Source of the DNA: SHAN690 sp038131955
GTDB lineage: Bacteria > Bacteroidota > Bacteroidia > Flavobacteriales_G > Salibacteraceae
Length of the DNA stretch: 64,000 nucleotides
Direction: 5' to 3'
NCBI GenBank assembly: GCA_038131955.1
Contig: JAYPQK010000003.1
Coordinates: forward strand, 14,139 to 78,138
Below the pieces are notes generated by a model, which was not told the DNA's origin, did not search any database, and worked only from the letters and a program-made list of their open reading frames with translations. This document shows positions 8,495 through 17,151 of the stretch, piece after piece. Every line of letters begins with the position of its first letter. The stretch's first letter is position 1. The position numbers and the translations under genes are program-made.

Positions 8495-9079
8495 GTGAAT
8501 TACCTCGCCCATTTCTACCTTGCTGATCCTGAGCCGGAACTAATGTTCGGAAACTTCATCGGCGACGGTGTGCGGGGTTCTCAATTCAGCCGATTTCCTT
8601 CGGAGGTAAGCCGAGGTATCCAATTCCACCGCTTTATTGATTCTTACACAGATCAGCACCCGGAAGTGATGGAGGCGAAGAAACTTTTCTATCCTACTCA
8701 ATCTAAATTCAGCGGAGTAGTGGTGGATGTCCTTTTTGATCACCTTCTGGCGCTAGGTTGGGATGAGCATCATCAACAAGACCTGCCAACTTTCGCTTCC
8801 CACTGTTATCGGGTCGTCGAGCAACGCCGGAAATTGCTGCCGATTCGCTCAGAACGCTTTTTTCACTTCATGAAAGGCAATGACATCTTGCCTCAATACG
8901 CTTCCAAAAACGGTATCCGCCGTGTTTTTCAAGGTATGGACGGACGCACCAAATTCACCTCGAACATGACAACTTCAATTGACGAAGCTCAGGTCTTTTG
9001 GAGAGAGTTGGAAGGGCACTTTAAGCGCTTTTTTCCCGACCTTGTGGACGTTTGTGTGAAATGGAAGACGACGCACTGA
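8495..9079 (+). CDS. Acyl carrier protein phosphodiesterase (AcpH/DUF479 family)
   Basis: Predicted to remove 4'-phosphopantetheine from acyl carrier protein, in the cytoplasm. About 194 aa, the normal family length. GTG 8495 gives the standard family start MNYLAHFYLADP. Conserved features include GNFIGDGVRG, the FHRFIDSYTDQHP His/Asp motif and VVVDVLFDHLLA, which form the HD-like metal site. It is first in a tight operon with mnmD (19-bp overlap) and a NUDIX gene (4-bp overlap). Confidence 0.88.
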   Translation: MNYLAHFYLADPEPELMFGNFIGDGVRGSQFSRFPSEVSRGIQFHRFIDSYTDQHPEVMEAKKLFYPTQSKFSGVVVDVLFDHLLALGWDEHHQQDLPTFASHCYRVVEQRRKLLPIRSERFFHFMKGNDILPQYASKNGIRRVFQGMDGRTKFTSNMTTSIDEAQVFWRELEGHFKRFFPDLVDVCVKWKTTH

Positions 9080-9732
9080 AACCGAAATTGGTCGAGAGCT
9101 GGGATGGTTCACATACCCTGCGCGTAGAGTCGTTGAATGAGCATTACCACTCCCACAAAGGTGCGCTACGCGAGAGTCAGCACGTCTTTCTGCAGATGGG
9201 ACTTCATGAGTTGATGGAGCGACAAAGGATTCGCATCCTCGAGGTGGGCTTTGGCACCGGTTTGAACGCCCTGCTCACGGCTCTATCGGATGGGCCTGAG
9301 ATCCATTACCTGACCTTGGAGACCTATCCACTTTCCATGGAGTTGGTGGAGCAATTGAATTATCCGGATCTGGTCCAAGATCCGCGAGCAAGCACGCTGT
9401 TTAAGCAATTGCATGAGTCGCCTTGGGAAGAATCCGTCAGCCTCACCGATCGCTTTACCCTTGAGAAGAGAAAGTGTCCCATTCAGGACCTTCGAGATAT
9501 TGAAAATGTTGATCTGGTCTACTACGATGCCTTTGCACCACATGCTCAGCCTGAATTGTGGGAACCTTCTATTTGGACCCAGCTTTTCGACCAGATGAAT
9601 AGTGACGGTTATCTGGTCACCTACTGCGCAAAAGGACAGGTGAGGAGGGATATGATCGCTGCGGGATTTGAGGTGGAGCGACTCGAAGGGCCGCCCGGTA
9701 AACGTGAAATGTTAAGAGCTAAGAAGCCATGA
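9061..9732 (+). CDS. mnmD: tRNA (5-methylaminomethyl-2-thiouridine) methyltransferase MnmD
   Basis: Last step of mnm5s2U34 formation in tRNA, done here by a stand-alone protein that corresponds to the methyltransferase half of MnmC. About 223 aa from ATG 9061; a TTG nine bases upstream is less likely. The SAM-binding motif is ILEVGFGTGLNALLT, and the catalytic-pocket motif YYDAFAPHAQPELW is diagnostic. The C-terminal YCAKGQVRRDM and GPPGKREMLRAKK are also family signatures. It overlaps the ends of both neighbours, as expected for a co-translated operon. Confidence 0.92.
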   Translation: MEDDALKPKLVESWDGSHTLRVESLNEHYHSHKGALRESQHVFLQMGLHELMERQRIRILEVGFGTGLNALLTALSDGPEIHYLTLETYPLSMELVEQLNYPDLVQDPRASTLFKQLHESPWEESVSLTDRFTLEKRKCPIQDLRDIENVDLVYYDAFAPHAQPELWEPSIWTQLFDQMNSDGYLVTYCAKGQVRRDMIAAGFEVERLEGPPGKREMLRAKKP

Positions 9733-10196
9733 GCGATAAACGATTTAATATCCGAGTCTACGGTATCGTAGTCAACGATTCCGATGAGGTATTGGTGAGC
9801 GACGAGTTGATCCAAGGAAAGCAATTCACCAAATTTCCCGGCGGGGGATTGGAATGGGGCGAGGGAACCCACGAATGCTTGGAGCGTGAGTTCAAAGAAG
9901 AGCTGGATCAAGAGATCGAAGTGATGGATCACTTCTATACCACCGACTATTTCCAACAATCAGCTTTTCGGGAAACGGATCAGCTGATCAGTATCTACTA
10001 CCGTGTTCAATTCATTGGTTCGCCTCATTTCGAAGTGAAGGAGACGCGGTTCGACTTTCCGGACGACCTTGGCAACCAGTTTGAAGTCCAACGTTGGATT
10101 CCCCTTTCAAAGCTCTCGCCCGATGAGTTTAGATGGCCCGTCGACAAGATCGTCGCAGGCATGTTGAAGCAGGAATACCTTAGCGGATCAAATTGA
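9729..10196 (+). CDS. NUDIX hydrolase
   Basis: 155 aa hydrolase of a nucleoside diphosphate linked to an unknown group. The Nudix box runs GLEWGEGTHECLEREFKEEL, with the metal-binding Glu residues at its end (REFKEE). ATG 9729 overlaps the mnmD stop. The 3' end overlaps by 17 bp an antisense T9SS-like gene remnant. Substrate specificity cannot be predicted. Confidence 0.9.
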   Translation: MSDKRFNIRVYGIVVNDSDEVLVSDELIQGKQFTKFPGGGLEWGEGTHECLEREFKEELDQEIEVMDHFYTTDYFQQSAFRETDQLISIYYRVQFIGSPHFEVKETRFDFPDDLGNQFEVQRWIPLSKLSPDEFRWPVDKIVAGMLKQEYLSGSN

Positions 10197-10338
10197 AGAG
10201 GCCCTCGTCGCTGAGGTCTCTGCCGTTCTCATCCTCATACAATATCTGCCAGAAGTAGGTTCCGATCTGTGCTCGGTAGGAAATAAACCTAGTCGTCGGG
10301 GTCCTGCAAAGTAAGCAGGAATACAAGCTAGACGACAT
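10180..10338 (-). pseudogene. Remnant of a T9SS type B C-terminal sorting domain
   Basis: An open frame of 52 codons whose last 35 residues read RFISYRAQIGTYFWQIL, then YEDENGRDLSDEGLFNLIR and stop. The pattern GTYxWxI...D.xG......G...LIR is what gliding-motility-associated (CHU_C/type B) C-terminal domains look like at their very end. No signal peptide or body is attached: a stop codon lies just upstream and the next gene follows. I read it as the stump of a deleted secreted-protein gene. Judged by eye only. Confidence 0.35.
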
Positions 10339-10368
10339 TCAGTACCAAAAAGATGCCTGTTCGCAAAT

Positions 10369-10977
10369 TTACTCTTCTCCATATTCTTCTTCTTCCTCAA
10401 GTAAGTAGCCTGAATCCAGCCGTCTTTCCACGATCTGTTCGATCTTCTGATATAGTTGCAATGGACGGTACGACCCCCATGAGAAGTCATTCAACGGTCC
10501 ACCCGATATGAAGTATTGATCTACGCCCACCTCCGAGAAGTCGCGAAGCACATGGTCTCTGAAATTCAGCAAGACGATCCAGCCGTCTTCGATGTCCTCA
10601 AACCATTCTTCGTAGTAGCTGTCGTCCGAACTATGAAAGTTTAGCAAATTGTCGCCGATCAAAATGAACTTCTGTATGCCTTCATCGATCAAGGTGTCGA
10701 TGATGTCCCTCTTAAGGATCATGATGTCATTGTGCAGGGTGTCGTTCCACTCTCCAAGCAACTCAACGATCGCAAATCCATCGTCATAATCAGCAAACAA
10801 CAGCTTCAGGAAGAGTGTCGATGAACCGATATTATCCCATTGCGGATGGATGTAATGATCGTAGATCGCGTCGGTGAAGTACACTTCCGAGTACTCGCGA
10901 CCGAAGAACGGCGAACGCTCATCCTCCTCTGCCATGTAGAGGTTCCTCCAATTGAAATACGGTTCAATGTTGTGCAT
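10369..10977 (-). CDS. Conserved hypothetical protein, acidic, 202 aa
   Basis: No family recognised with certainty. The protein is soluble, with no signal or membrane segment, and strongly acidic, ending in a Glu-rich tail. It has alternating strand/helix sequences, e.g. AIVELLGEWNDTLHNDIMIL, FILIGDNLLNFHSS and GWIVLLNFRDHVL, suggesting an alpha/beta fold. The start MHNIEPYFNWRNLY is supported by a -7 element (TAGCTTTG, 10988-10995) 10 bp upstream. It stands alone between a gene remnant and murQ. Confidence 0.7.
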   Translation of the reverse strand: MHNIEPYFNWRNLYMAEEDERSPFFGREYSEVYFTDAIYDHYIHPQWDNIGSSTLFLKLLFADYDDGFAIVELLGEWNDTLHNDIMILKRDIIDTLIDEGIQKFILIGDNLLNFHSSDDSYYEEWFEDIEDGWIVLLNFRDHVLRDFSEVGVDQYFISGGPLNDFSWGSYRPLQLYQKIEQIVERRLDSGYLLEEEEEYGEE

Positions 10978-10987
10978 AACGCAAGTG

Positions 10988-10995
10988 CAAAGCTA
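10988..10995 (-). promoter_or_regulatory. -7 element of the 202-aa hypothetical gene
   Basis: TAGCTTTG on the minus strand matches TAnnTTTG, 10 bp before the start codon. No clear -33 element at the normal distance. Confidence 0.35.
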
Positions 10996-11056
10996 CCGAG
11001 CTCAACGCAGCTACACTATGGTTGTTGAGTGAGAGAATTGTTAAATAATAGACAGG

Positions 11057-11863
11057 TTAAGAAGCAGCTTCGACAGCCTTGCGAACGCTTCCGTGCTCGA
11101 GCAGCAAGGCATTGGCCTGATCATAGGAAAGTCCGGTCTCCGCCATCACCATCTTGGTGCCACGATCCACCAGCTTATCGTTGCTCAACTGCATGTCCAC
11201 CATGCGATTCCCCTTCACGCGACCCAGTTTTACCATGACCGATGTCGTGATCATGTTCAGTGTAAGCTTTTGAGCCGTACCGGCTTTCATACGCGTTGAT
11301 CCAGTGACGAATTCTGGACCCACGACCACTTCAACCGGATAGTCAGAAACATGACTCACAGGAGCGTCTGGATTGCAAGTGATGCAACCAGTGGTAATGC
11401 CATTCTCGCGACAATGTCGGAGTCCACCAACCACATAAGGAGTAGTCCCCGAAGCAGCAATTCCTATCACAATGTCCTTTTCGGATATTTCATGCGATTG
11501 AAGGTCTTTCCATCCTTCATCGGGATCATCTTCGGCAAATTCCACGGCCTTGCGAATCGCTCCATCTCCACCGGCAATCAGCCCGATCACCATGCCATGA
11601 GGTACTCCATAGGTCGGAGGACATTCACTTGCATCTACAATACCCAATCGACCGCTGGTACCCGCACCAATGTAGAAGAGTCGACCACCCCTGGATAGAC
11701 GCTCATACGCCATTTTGGCCAACGCCTCGATGGCGGGAATAGCCTTTTCGATCGCGAGCGGAACGGTTTTGTCCTCTCGATTCATATTGGACAGCAGCTC
11801 CTGAAAGCTCATCTCTTCGAGACGGTCGTAGTTGGAACTGGATTCGGTGATCTTGTTTGACAT
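11057..11863 (-). CDS. murQ: N-acetylmuramic acid 6-phosphate etherase MurQ
   Basis: Cleaves the lactyl ether of MurNAc-6-phosphate to give GlcNAc-6-phosphate in peptidoglycan recycling; cytosolic. 268 aa, somewhat shorter than E. coli MurQ (298). The SIS-domain signature is GRLFYIGAGTSGRLGIVDA, with SECPPTYGVP, the second phosphate-binding loop GIAASGTTPYVVG and the family motif GSTRMKAGTAQKL. No anmK or transporter is adjacent, so it stands as a single gene. A near-consensus promoter lies just upstream. Confidence 0.95.
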   Translation of the reverse strand: MSNKITESSSNYDRLEEMSFQELLSNMNREDKTVPLAIEKAIPAIEALAKMAYERLSRGGRLFYIGAGTSGRLGIVDASECPPTYGVPHGMVIGLIAGGDGAIRKAVEFAEDDPDEGWKDLQSHEISEKDIVIGIAASGTTPYVVGGLRHCRENGITTGCITCNPDAPVSHVSDYPVEVVVGPEFVTGSTRMKAGTAQKLTLNMITTSVMVKLGRVKGNRMVDMQLSNDKLVDRGTKMVMAETGLSYDQANALLLEHGSVRKAVEAAS

Positions 11864-11880
11864 GGCGCGTGCTTGTCGTC

Positions 11881-11910
11881 CAAAGGAAGTGAACGCTCAG
11901 CCATGCACAA
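11881..11910 (-). promoter_or_regulatory. Possible murQ promoter
   Basis: On the minus strand TTG (11908-11910), 19 bp, then TTCCTTTG (11881-11888), one mismatch to TAnnTTTG. It ends 17 bp before the murQ ATG. Confidence 0.35.
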
Positions 11911-11951
11911 CGCACCCGCGACTCCACTTTTCAAGAACCGAGCGTCGATGA

Positions 11952-12440
11952 CTAGGGATCGAACCTCACCGGTTCAGCCAGAGGAAACCATCGTGGCACT
12001 TGCTGCTTGTACCGGACATATACCTCGCCGAACTGTTTTTCTAGGTCGGGTTCTTCTTTGTAGATGAAATATAGGTGATTGATGCCCCAAAAGAGCAGGG
12101 ACCAAGCAAAGACATAGACCGAATTGAAGATCAGAGTCTCACCCCAAAGGGCCGTAATCACGCCAAGGATCATCGGATTTCTCACGTACCGGTATGGTCC
12201 GATTACGACCAACTTCTTGGTCTTGTCCCATATTGCTAAGGTGCCTTCGCCGTACACCACGAAAAGCACGTTGGTCCAAGCAAGAAAACTCAGTCCCGTC
12301 AACAGCATCAACATCCCCGCGAGAAAGGCAAAATCCGGCTTAAAACTCAAGGGCTCCAACCAAGCATGAATTCCCCAAGGCACCAGGATCAATACGATCA
12401 CCGGAAACACAAACGAACGAGCAATTTGCCATGTGGTCAT
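11952..12440 (-). CDS. Isoprenylcysteine-carboxylmethyltransferase/PEMT-like membrane protein
   Basis: 162 aa integral membrane protein with about four helices and the C-terminal methyltransferase core of the ICMT/PEMT/NnrU group: GPYRYVRNPMILGVI, followed by EEPDLEKQFGEVYVRYKQQVPRWFP. Bacterial members probably methylate small hydrophobic substrates using SAM, but the substrate is unknown. The gene stands alone; the region upstream is repeat-rich. A second member of the same family lies at 24.0-24.4 kb. Confidence 0.82.
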   Translation of the reverse strand: MTTWQIARSFVFPVIVLILVPWGIHAWLEPLSFKPDFAFLAGMLMLLTGLSFLAWTNVLFVVYGEGTLAIWDKTKKLVVIGPYRYVRNPMILGVITALWGETLIFNSVYVFAWSLLFWGINHLYFIYKEEPDLEKQFGEVYVRYKQQVPRWFPLAEPVRFDP

Positions 12441-12560
12441 GGAGCAAAACTCCTAATTAATATGATAGAAGAAAGACAAAAGACAAAAGAAATGGGAGCT
12501 GGGAGTAGGGAGTAGGGAATGGGTAGTAGTGGTGTGAGGCTGGATGTGATCAGAAACTCC

Positions 12561-12700
12561 GTCCCCTCTTGAGAGGGGTGCCGAGGGACGAGGCGGGGAG
12601 TGTTAGAATGACGCTAGTCACCTAACGATGAATTTCGTAGTTGACCTACACACCCCGTCCCCCAACAAGTCGGGGTCCACCCCTCTCAAGAGGGGAAAGC
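12561..12700. repeat. Large inverted-repeat element, copy 1
   Basis: The outer arms TCCCCTCTTGAGAGGGG and CCCCTCTCAAGAGGGGA are inverted copies of each other, and each is itself nearly palindromic. Inner arms carry GACGAGGCGGGGAGTGT and ACACCCCGTC plus a small CCCCC..GGGG hairpin. The middle is unique. A second copy in reverse orientation lies at 23.6 kb. Non-coding, with no gene inside. The rest of the 12441-12996 gap holds purine-rich simple sequence (about 12490-12530) and two other repeat families. Confidence 0.75.
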
Positions 12701-12748
12701 AAAGAAAGAGCCTCCATTCAGATTTGACCGGAATTCTTCGTGAACACA

Positions 12749-12800
12749 CCTTTCCGTCTTTGCGTCTTTGCGCCAACCTCTGCGAACTTCGCGTGAACCA
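12749..12800. repeat. Dispersed 'ctttgcg/ctctgcg' repeat, copy 1
   Basis: The segment CTTTGCGTCTTTGCGCC then CTCTGCGAACTTCGCGTGAA belongs to a short non-coding repeat seen again at 23761, 26894 and (inverted) 62331. It is made of degenerate 9-12 bp sub-units. Role unknown. Confidence 0.6.
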
Positions 12801-12882
12801 AACGAAATTTCCGAAAGAGTAGACTGTCAAATACTCCAAGAACCTCGTCATCTGATTGTCTCATTATCTAATTGTCTAATCA

Positions 12883-12989
12883 ACTAATCTTCTCCTTTAG
12901 GGACGCCTATGGTGCCGCACTAATCTTTCCCGAAGGGACGCCTTCGGCGCTGCACTAATCTTTTCCCGAAGGGACGCCCATGGTGCTGC
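12883..12989. repeat. Three tandem 35-36 bp units
   Basis: Three head-to-tail copies (12883, 12919, 12954) of a unit starting ACTAATCTTT and containing CCCGAAGGGACGCC then a variable ATGGTGC/TCGGCGC block. A fourth, single copy lies at 61581. The array ends 7 bp before the ATG of the sulfotransferase fusion gene. There are no unique spacers, so it is not CRISPR. Confidence 0.65.
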
Positions 12990-12996
12990 ACTACCA

Positions 12997-14919
12997 ATGA
13001 AGTCCCATCTTCGCACCATGCTCACCCTAGTCTCCTTCCCCCGCAGCGGCAATACCTTCCTCCGGAATGTGCTGTTCGAGGTCTATGGCATTTCGTCCAA
13101 GACCTATCTACAAGACGGACACGGACCAGATGAAGCATGGCAAGAAGCACTGGTGGTCAAGACCCATCACCTTCCCGACGAGCTACCGACCGAATTGACC
13201 TCCCGTCCCATCGTATACCTCGTACGCGACGGTCGCGATGCAGTAGTTTCCTTCGCCCACCACCGCAAAGACGTTGTCGCCCCCGAAAGCGACTTCCGCC
13301 AAAACCTGAAAGAATCCATCTACTCCGCTGAGGGGAGTCACTTTGGGGGATGGAGTAAACACGTAGAGACCTGGCTGCCCAAAGCGGCTGTGATGATCCG
13401 ATTTGAAGAATTGATCCAAGATCCGATTGGACAGTGCGAGCGACTCAGATCAGTGATGGATCTTCCAGCTCCGAATCGAGATAAACTGCCGACGTTTCAA
13501 AGCCTCAAGGAAGGAATCCCCGAGTACGGCTCGGGAAAATATACCCACGATGGGGCTCTTGCCCAGCACTGGTTTCGCAAGGGTCGCTCCGGTGGTTGGA
13601 AGGAAGAAATGACCCAAGCTCAGGCCGACCTGTTTTGGCACCTGCACGGTGAGACCATGGAGCATGGCGGCTATAGCTACGAAGGGGGCATTTTTGATTG
13701 GAATCAATACTCAAGCGAATCCAAACGCTCGTTGCTCATCGAGGGAACGAAACTGGCCGAACTCTTCGTGGATGGCATCGGTCGCTATGTGCGTGAACTC
13801 TTGCATGCGGCCAAACGATTCCCGTCGGCAAACTGGGAGGTCGAAGTGGCTATCTCAGGCGATAGCTATGCACTTGATGAAGCTTTGAAGTTTACCGCAG
13901 ACGAGCCGCGACGAGACAGTTGGTTTCAATTGGCAAAAGGATTGGCTCGGACGATCCTGCCAAGCCCAGGATACCAATGGTTGGCTAGGAATATGCCACG
14001 GAGTAAGGTATCCGTACGAGCCACCGGGAAGTCAAAGAAAACCTTCGACCACGCCTTGCTCACGCTGCCCCAACATGCGGCTTTTCTATCTTCCTTTTCG
14101 TTTCATGGCGCTACCGCCGTCATTCACGATGCTACTGATCAAACGCATCCGGAATGGCATGAAGAAAACAACATCCTCCGCTCCACGGAAGGTTGGCGTT
14201 GGATTGAGACCCAAAGGTGTAAAGTCATTGCCGTCTCGAAGTCGACCCAACACGACCTCGATCAGCGGGGAGTGCGTTCAGAAGTGGTCTACGAAGGGGT
14301 CGACCGACGCCGGTTCTTTCCGATCCAAAATGAGCACCTGAAAAGCCTCGTTCGCGAACGGTATCAATTGCCCAAGGGACCATTCCTATTGAGCGTGGCG
14401 ACGATCGAACCCCGAAAGAACCTCCAACGACTGATCGATGCCTATGCGAATTTGCCCGATGAGACTCGCTCCGCATTTCCTTTGGTACTCACAGGCAGAA
14501 AAGGCTGGAAGGACCGATTGGATATTCCTACTTCTTGCCGAGACCAGGTCATCCTCACGGGCTTCGTGAGAGAAGACCATCTACCTGCCCTCTACACCAT
14601 GGCGCATGGTTTCTGCTACGTCAGTCTGTATGAAGGATTCGGACTACCGGTGCTCGAAGCAATGGCCTGCGGTTGTCCCGTCTTGGTTTCCAATACAAGC
14701 TCACTACCTGAATTGGTCGGTGAGGTGGGAATTCAGTGCGATCCAACCTCCTTGGACAGCATTCAAATTGGACTGGAAGAATTGATCAAAGTGGATCGAC
14801 TTCAAGAAGAGATGTCCATGATGAAGCAGACCTGGCAGTTCACGTGGCGAGAGAGCTGGCTGCAGAACCTTCAGGTGATTGCTGATCAAAGTAGAGATAC
14901 ATCATTACAAAGGCCATGA
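12997..14919 (+). CDS. Sulfotransferase / GT4 glycosyltransferase fusion protein
   Basis: 640 aa with two catalytic parts. Residues 1-230 form a sulfotransferase: 5'-PAPS loop LVSFPRSGNTFLRN, 3'-phosphate motif IVYLVRDGRDAVVSFAHH, then FEELIQDP and GRSGGWKEEMT. Residues 250-640 form a GT-B glycosyltransferase of family GT4, with KVIAVSKSTQHDL, the second-domain start SVATIEPRKNLQRLI and the donor-binding motif YEGFGLPVLEAMACG. Such a protein could both extend and sulfate a cell-surface glycan. The likely start is ATG 13018 (MLTLVSFPRSG); ATG 12997 adds seven residues. The frame is open throughout, and the last 80 bp overlap the convergent polymerase gene. Confidence 0.85.
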   Translation: MKSHLRTMLTLVSFPRSGNTFLRNVLFEVYGISSKTYLQDGHGPDEAWQEALVVKTHHLPDELPTELTSRPIVYLVRDGRDAVVSFAHHRKDVVAPESDFRQNLKESIYSAEGSHFGGWSKHVETWLPKAAVMIRFEELIQDPIGQCERLRSVMDLPAPNRDKLPTFQSLKEGIPEYGSGKYTHDGALAQHWFRKGRSGGWKEEMTQAQADLFWHLHGETMEHGGYSYEGGIFDWNQYSSESKRSLLIEGTKLAELFVDGIGRYVRELLHAAKRFPSANWEVEVAISGDSYALDEALKFTADEPRRDSWFQLAKGLARTILPSPGYQWLARNMPRSKVSVRATGKSKKTFDHALLTLPQHAAFLSSFSFHGATAVIHDATDQTHPEWHEENNILRSTEGWRWIETQRCKVIAVSKSTQHDLDQRGVRSEVVYEGVDRRRFFPIQNEHLKSLVRERYQLPKGPFLLSVATIEPRKNLQRLIDAYANLPDETRSAFPLVLTGRKGWKDRLDIPTSCRDQVILTGFVREDHLPALYTMAHGFCYVSLYEGFGLPVLEAMACGCPVLVSNTSSLPELVGEVGIQCDPTSLDSIQIGLEELIKVDRLQEEMSMMKQTWQFTWRESWLQNLQVIADQSRDTSLQRP

Positions 14920-16030
14920 ACATCATTCCGGACTGGCGACTGAAATAATTCTCAGTCATCAACAACAGTCCGGCGTATAGCAAGAATGCGATCAACGTGG
15001 ATTGTTTTCTTCGAATGGCCTGAATGAAGAGCCAGATGAAGAAAGTTAAAAAGAGCAGGGCAGAGAAGACCCCTCCGGTCAGCATGAAATGCAAGTACTG
15101 GTTATGACTATTGAACTCCGTTTCGAAGAATTCTACCTGACCATAGCGCTCGTAGCAAGCATCCAATGCAGCCCTCGTATTTCCCGTACCCACACCCATC
15201 AACCAATGTTCGCTCGCGATATCGATCCCGCATTTCCAGATGCCTATACGCAGTTCAGTAGAATTCAACCATTGTCCTTCCTGATAATCTAGATTCAAGG
15301 TCACCAGTTCACCAAACCTCGCTTTGAGTCCGGGGTTCAACATGATGTTTCCAGCCATGAACACGACCAGCATTCCGGCCATCCCCAATCGTTTCCATGT
15401 CCCTTTCACTTGCTGAAGGATCATCCATCCTATTACAGCGACGAACCCAATGAATGGCATTTTACCTCCAAAGAGGACCGCCATGATCACCAGCGTTCCG
15501 ACCGTCAATTGACGATAGCGCACAGGCCAGGATCTTTCCAGGACGATCCATATTCCCGACCATAGCCATACTGCACTGACATAGGTGGGGTGCACACCAA
15601 AGATGTCGCCCAGTTGGTCGCGCATGAATTGAGAGAAATTATCGGCGGTCGCATGGTCACTAAGGACAAAGACGCTCAAGACCACCACGGCCTGAGCCAG
15701 CGAATTCAGCGCCAGAGCGGTAGGGAAATGTCGTCGCTGTTCTCCGGTTCGGAAATACAATAACGCCCCCAACCACGTAGCCCAAAGTTGAACTTCCATT
15801 TCGCCCGCTGAGGTGAATCCGTGCACAGCCCAACCCACAAGGATTAAAACGGCAGGAAGCAAAAGAATAAGCTCCTTCAGAGATGGAAGGAACGCTTTTC
15901 TTTTCCGAACCAAGGTCAGGACGATGAGTCCGATCATGGAGATGGAAGACACCGCATTGGGCCAAAAGAGAAATCCGGCCATGGCGTAGATCAGAGCGAT
16001 CTCCAATTGGTCAAGCCACCGTGTCGGCAT
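14840..16030 (-). CDS. O-antigen ligase/polymerase (Wzy/WaaL-like)
   Basis: 396 aa polytopic inner-membrane protein with about 11 hydrophobic helices. The large periplasmic loop carries the family signature MGVGTGNTRAALDACYERYG and FNSHNQYLHFMLTGGVF, placing it in the Wzy_C/O-antigen ligase superfamily. It either polymerises repeat units or transfers the chain to an acceptor; sequence alone does not decide. It follows two GT4 genes on the same strand and overlaps the previous one by 20 bp. Its 3' end overlaps the convergent fusion gene by 80 bp. Confidence 0.85.
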   Translation of the reverse strand: MPTRWLDQLEIALIYAMAGFLFWPNAVSSISMIGLIVLTLVRKRKAFLPSLKELILLLPAVLILVGWAVHGFTSAGEMEVQLWATWLGALLYFRTGEQRRHFPTALALNSLAQAVVVLSVFVLSDHATADNFSQFMRDQLGDIFGVHPTYVSAVWLWSGIWIVLERSWPVRYRQLTVGTLVIMAVLFGGKMPFIGFVAVIGWMILQQVKGTWKRLGMAGMLVVFMAGNIMLNPGLKARFGELVTLNLDYQEGQWLNSTELRIGIWKCGIDIASEHWLMGVGTGNTRAALDACYERYGQVEFFETEFNSHNQYLHFMLTGGVFSALLFLTFFIWLFIQAIRRKQSTLIAFLLYAGLLLMTENYFSRQSGMMFMAFVMMYLYFDQQSPEGSAASSLAT

Positions 16031-17123
16031 GTTGAAAACACTTGTCGAGGAAGAAGTTCAGGAACGACTCACGGAATACCTCGCGGTCGAATTTCTTGGC
16101 ATGTCGCCGAAGCTTGTATGGGTCGAATTCCATGCGCTCCATGCGGAGAATAGCATCTGCCAACGCTTCCGGGTGTTCTCGATGGAAGAATAGCCCGGTT
16201 TCATTTTCAATGACCGTTTCGGTGTATCCGCCTTTACCTAACGCGATCACAGGAGTTCCGCAACTCTGGGCCTCCAGGCCTGCAATGCCGAAATCTTCGA
16301 TCGAAGCGTTCACAAAGGCTTTGGCACGCTGCATATAGAAAACGAGTTGTTCTTCCGTCAGCCACCCCAAGAATTCGATGTTCGGTCCGGCCAGACGACG
16401 TAGGTACTTTTCCAACGGACCACGACCTGCGATAAGCAAGCGCTGATTCGGGAGACGATTGAACGCCCGAATGATCAGGTCCAGGTTCTTGTAGTCTACA
16501 AATCGTGCCGCGGTGAAGTAGTAGTCCTTCTTCTCCTCGTGCAATCGAAGCGCTCAGTGTCCACGGGGTGGGTAGATCACCGTGCTCTTCTGCCATACGC
16601 GTGCTCGATTCGATCGGCAACAAACTTTGAATTAGCGATGAAATGATCCACCTCCTGCGCCATACGTAGGTCCCATTTTCGCAGTCGATTTATCATGAAT
16701 CGCGCAAGGAATCGCTTCAGGCCTGACTGATAACCGTACTTCTCAGGTAGGTCTCTTCCAACCCCAAGCAAAGCGCATCGGCGTGTGACAATAGGAGATG
16801 TGGACTTGACCTTCTCTCTTTTGAATGCCCTTGGCAGCCATCCAGGAAGAAGAAATGACCACGTCTGATTTGACACATCCAGTCGGCTTTACGGCCTTCG
16901 GATAGAGCGGTGCGAGATGCCGATAGTGTCTATGTGCGGAATGGAACTTGCTGAAGAAAGGAAGCGCACCCCTCTACCTTGAGTGATGCTGCAGCGATCC
17001 AAAGTCCATGAAGTTGAACAGCGCAAATACCGACGATGGCTGGATCACATCGATGATCTCCTTTGCCACTTTCTCGGCTCCTGCCGGAATGGTAAACCAG
17101 TCGTGTACGAACGCCACCTTCAT
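16011..17123 (-). pseudogene. GT4 glycosyltransferase (WbaZ-like), several frameshifts
   Basis: The N-terminus MKVAFVHDWFTIPAGAEKVA (from 17123), a middle part with FMINRLRKWDLRMAQEVDHFIANSKFVADRI (16577-16876) and a C-terminal part YYFTAARFVDYKNLDLIIRAFNRLP to the end (16011-16544) lie in different frames. Together they make a normal GT4 of about 370 aa, with the donor motif SIEDFGIAGLEAQSCGTPV. The net shift is zero (1113 bp), so at least two indels, near 16550 and 16880-16975. The ORFs are otherwise well preserved, so errors or recent damage are equally possible. It sits between another GT4 and the polymerase. Confidence 0.8.
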
Positions 17124-17151
17124 GAGCGAAAAGTAGGCATTGTCAACGGTT

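Noticed and set aside
12883..12989. Possible CRISPR array
   Set aside because: The 35-36 bp units are directly joined with no unique spacers, and no cas gene is in the window.
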